Below are positions 13,255-14,474 of a stretch of 14,474 bases of DNA, one piece after another. The notes beneath the pieces were generated by a model. The model saw only the letters and a list, made by a program, of their open reading frames with translations, was not told the DNA's origin and ran no database searches. Both the position numbers and the translations under genes were made by a program. The stretch comes from Acidimicrobiia bacterium UBA4744 (GTDB taxonomy: Bacteria; Actinomycetota; Acidimicrobiia; Spongiisociales; UBA4744): positions 9,713 to 24,186 of the forward strand of contig DHIO01000026.1 in NCBI GenBank assembly GCA_002403855.1, in the 5' to 3' direction. Each line of letters opens with the position of its first letter. The first letter of the stretch is position 1.

Positions 13255-13307
13255 CGGGCCAGTTTGACCGGCTGGCGCCGATGAAGCATGTCCGGTTCAG
13301 ATTGCCG

Positions 13308-14354
13308 TCACTTCTCTTCGGGCGCCGTGTCGCCGGCCTGGGGCTCTTCCATCTCCTCAGCCTCATCGGCTTCGAGCAAACCCACCGCTTCGAGCACCTT
13401 GGCCTGCAATTGGACGGCGATTTCGGGGTTCTCGCGCAGGAATCGCTTGGAGTTCTCGCGTCCTTGTCCGAGCTGGTCGTTGTCGTACGTGTACCAGGCG
13501 CCACTCTTCCGTACGATCCCTTGATCCACGGCGACGTCGAGCAGACTCCCTTCCCGGGAGATGCCCTCCCCGAACATGATGTCGAACTCGGCCAGACGGA
13601 AAGGCGGGGCCAGCTTGTTCTTGACCACCTTGGCGCGGACCCGATTCCCAACGTTGTCTTGCCCGTCCTTGATGGCCTCGATCCGCCGGATATCGATACG
13701 AACACTCGAATAGAACTTGAGGGCGCGTCCGCCCGGCGTCGTCTCAGGAGAGCCGAACATGACGCCGATCTTCTCCCGCAACTGATTGATGAAGACGGCC
13801 GTCGTCTGGGAACGGTGGATGTTGCCGGTGAGCTTGCGCAAAGCCTGGGACATCAGGCGAGCTTGCAGGCCAACGTGGGAGTCGCCCATCTCTCCCTCGA
13901 TCTCGGCCCTGGGCACCAGTGCAGCAACCGAGTCGATCACCACCACATCGAGGGCACCGGAGCGAATCAACATGTCGGTGATCTCCAGAGCCTGCTCGCC
14001 GGTGTCCGGTTGGGAGATCAGCAATTCGTCGACATCAACGCCCAGTGCCCGGCAATACGTGGGGTCGAGAGCATGTTCGGCGTCTACAAAAGCGGCAATC
14101 CCCCCGTTGCGTTGGGCTTCCGCCACTACGTGCAGAGCGAGTGTCGTCTTGCCACTGCTCTCCGGACCGTAGATCTCGACCACTCGACCTCGCGGAACAC
14201 CGCCGATACCGAGCGCCAGGTCGAGCGACAAAGCCCCTGTCGAAATGGCCGGCATCTTCTGGTGGCTGCTCTCGCCCAGTTTCATGATCGCGCCCGTTCC
14301 AAACTGGCGTTCGATCTGTGACATGGCCATCTCGAGTGCTTTGTCTCGTTCCAC
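13308..14354 (-). CDS. recA: Recombinase A
   Basis: 348 aa from GTG 14354. RecA forms filaments on single-stranded DNA, drives strand exchange, and triggers LexA self-cleavage. Seen: Walker A GPESSGKT (63-70), FVDAEHALDP (89-98), Walker B-like DVVVIDS (136-142), L1/L2 loop region with GDSHVGLQARLMSQALRKL (157-175), NQLREKIGVMFGSPETTPGG (190-209). The C-terminus is acidic (EADEAEEMEEPQ...EEK). No intein, unlike M. tuberculosis recA. Start: the frame is open to GTG 14378, but GTG 14354 has AGAAGGGAG about 6 nt upstream, gives the normal N-terminus ERDKALEMAMSQIERQFG, and the downstream promoter would start transcription near 14372, inside the longer version. Two promoters are proposed at 14379-14400 and 14440-14467. 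Confidence 0.98.
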   Translation of the reverse strand: MERDKALEMAMSQIERQFGTGAIMKLGESSHQKMPAISTGALSLDLALGIGGVPRGRVVEIYGPESSGKTTLALHVVAEAQRNGGIAAFVDAEHALDPTYCRALGVDVDELLISQPDTGEQALEITDMLIRSGALDVVVIDSVAALVPRAEIEGEMGDSHVGLQARLMSQALRKLTGNIHRSQTTAVFINQLREKIGVMFGSPETTPGGRALKFYSSVRIDIRRIEAIKDGQDNVGNRVRAKVVKNKLAPPFRLAEFDIMFGEGISREGSLLDVAVDQGIVRKSGAWYTYDNDQLGQGRENSKRFLRENPEIAVQLQAKVLEAVGLLEADEAEEMEEPQAGDTAPEEK

Positions 14355-14360
14355 CTGTTG

Positions 14361-14369
14361 CTCCCTTCT
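14361..14369 (-). promoter_or_regulatory. recA ribosome binding site
   Basis: AGAAGGGAG on the minus strand ends 6 nt before GTG 14354 and decides this start over the GTG at 14378. Confidence 0.7.
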
Positions 14370-14378
14370 GCACTTCAC

Positions 14379-14400
14379 AAGGTAGGGATGGGGTGTGACA
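14379..14400 (-). promoter_or_regulatory. Putative LexA-independent damage promoter (RecA-NDp/PafBC-type) of recA
   Basis: The minus strand reads TGTCACAC (14400-14393), 8 nt, TACCTT (14384-14379), matching the TGTCR core, N8 and TAnnnT of the mycobacterial recA P1/PafBC promoter pattern. It shares the 13-mer TTCTGTCACACCC with the LysM promoter region. Transcription would start about 18 nt before the recA GTG, just upstream of the ribosome binding site. Confidence 0.55.
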
Positions 14401-14439
14401 GAATCACACGCCTGTAATCCTATTCCTTCTTCCGTCGGG

Positions 14440-14467
14440 AATCTAGTCGAACATATGTTCGTTGCAA
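14440..14467 (-). promoter_or_regulatory. SOS promoter of recA with a LexA box as spacer
   Basis: On the minus strand TTGCAA (14467-14462), 16-bp spacer, TAGATT (14445-14440). The spacer contains the perfect 14-bp palindrome CGAACATATGTTCG (14448-14461), a textbook Gram-positive LexA box. The layout is the same as at the LysM gene. Confidence 0.8.
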
Positions 14468-14474
14468 AGCACTC

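Larger units (their letters stand above)
13030..13307 (-). other. recA-rny intergenic region / long rny leader
   Basis: 278 bp with no gene. recX, the usual neighbour downstream of recA, is not here. The region holds a possible promoter (13227-13254), a GC-rich palindrome (13075-13089) and an AGGAGG at 13142-13147 (minus strand) that is not followed by a credible ORF. Confidence 0.6.

Noticed and set aside
13308..14354. Intein in recA or miaB
   Set aside because: Both proteins are of normal length and conserved motifs run without interruption.
1..14474. CRISPR array or insertion sequence
   Set aside because: No regularly spaced repeats of 25-40 bp and no transposase frame or terminal inverted repeats were seen.

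Overview
The window reads as chromosome from a high-GC actinobacterium. Evidence: LexA boxes of the Gram-positive/actinobacterial GAAC-N4-GTTC type, the tRNA order Gly(GCC)-Cys(GCA)-Val(GAC), and the neighbourhood nrdR / LysM protein / lexA / hflX / dapF / miaA / miaB / recA, which matches the gene set around Mycobacterium tuberculosis Rv2718c-Rv2737c. RNase Y (rny) between recA and miaB, and the absence of recX after recA, point away from Mycobacteriales. A deep lineage such as Acidimicrobiia is possible, but this is inference only.

Layout. Positions 1-3209 look accessory: the start of a membrane-anchored Thr-rich protein that runs off the window, a repeat-bearing gap, a large YtcJ/NfdA-like amidohydrolase, and the C-terminal remnant of a tyrosine recombinase pointing at the 3' end of tRNA-Val. 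Positions 3181-3536 hold a three-tRNA operon on the minus strand with its terminator and promoter. Positions 3543-5520 hold dut (minus) and a divergent, unrecognised zinc-ribbon/proline-rich membrane protein (plus). Positions 5517-7176 hold the SOS hub: nrdR and a LysM division-inhibitor-like gene on the minus strand, divergent from lexA, with four LexA boxes between them. Positions 7188-13029 hold a tightly overlapping minus-strand operon, rny-miaB-miaA-dapF-hflX. Positions 13308-14354 hold recA, followed by its regulatory region.

How the genes work together. LexA (lexA) and RecA (recA) are the repressor and sensor of the SOS response. The LysM gene and recA have nearly identical promoter architecture: a -35/-10 pair whose 16-bp spacer is the LexA box. 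About 35 nt further down, each has a second shared element, TGTCACAC-N8-TAnnnT, which fits the mycobacterial LexA-independent (RecA-NDp/PafBC-type) damage promoter. This suggests dual SOS plus PafBC-type control of both genes. nrdR lies 56 nt downstream of the LysM gene and may be co-transcribed with it, tying dNTP regulation to DNA damage. MiaA and MiaB act in sequence on A37 of tRNAs, and HflX, RNase Y and DapF complete a core RNA/translation and lysine/peptidoglycan operon.

The most notable single-gene oddity is miaA. It has no ATG/GTG/TTG at a usable place and appears to start at CTG, in a CTGA overlap with the miaB stop. I see no CRISPR array, insertion sequence or intein.
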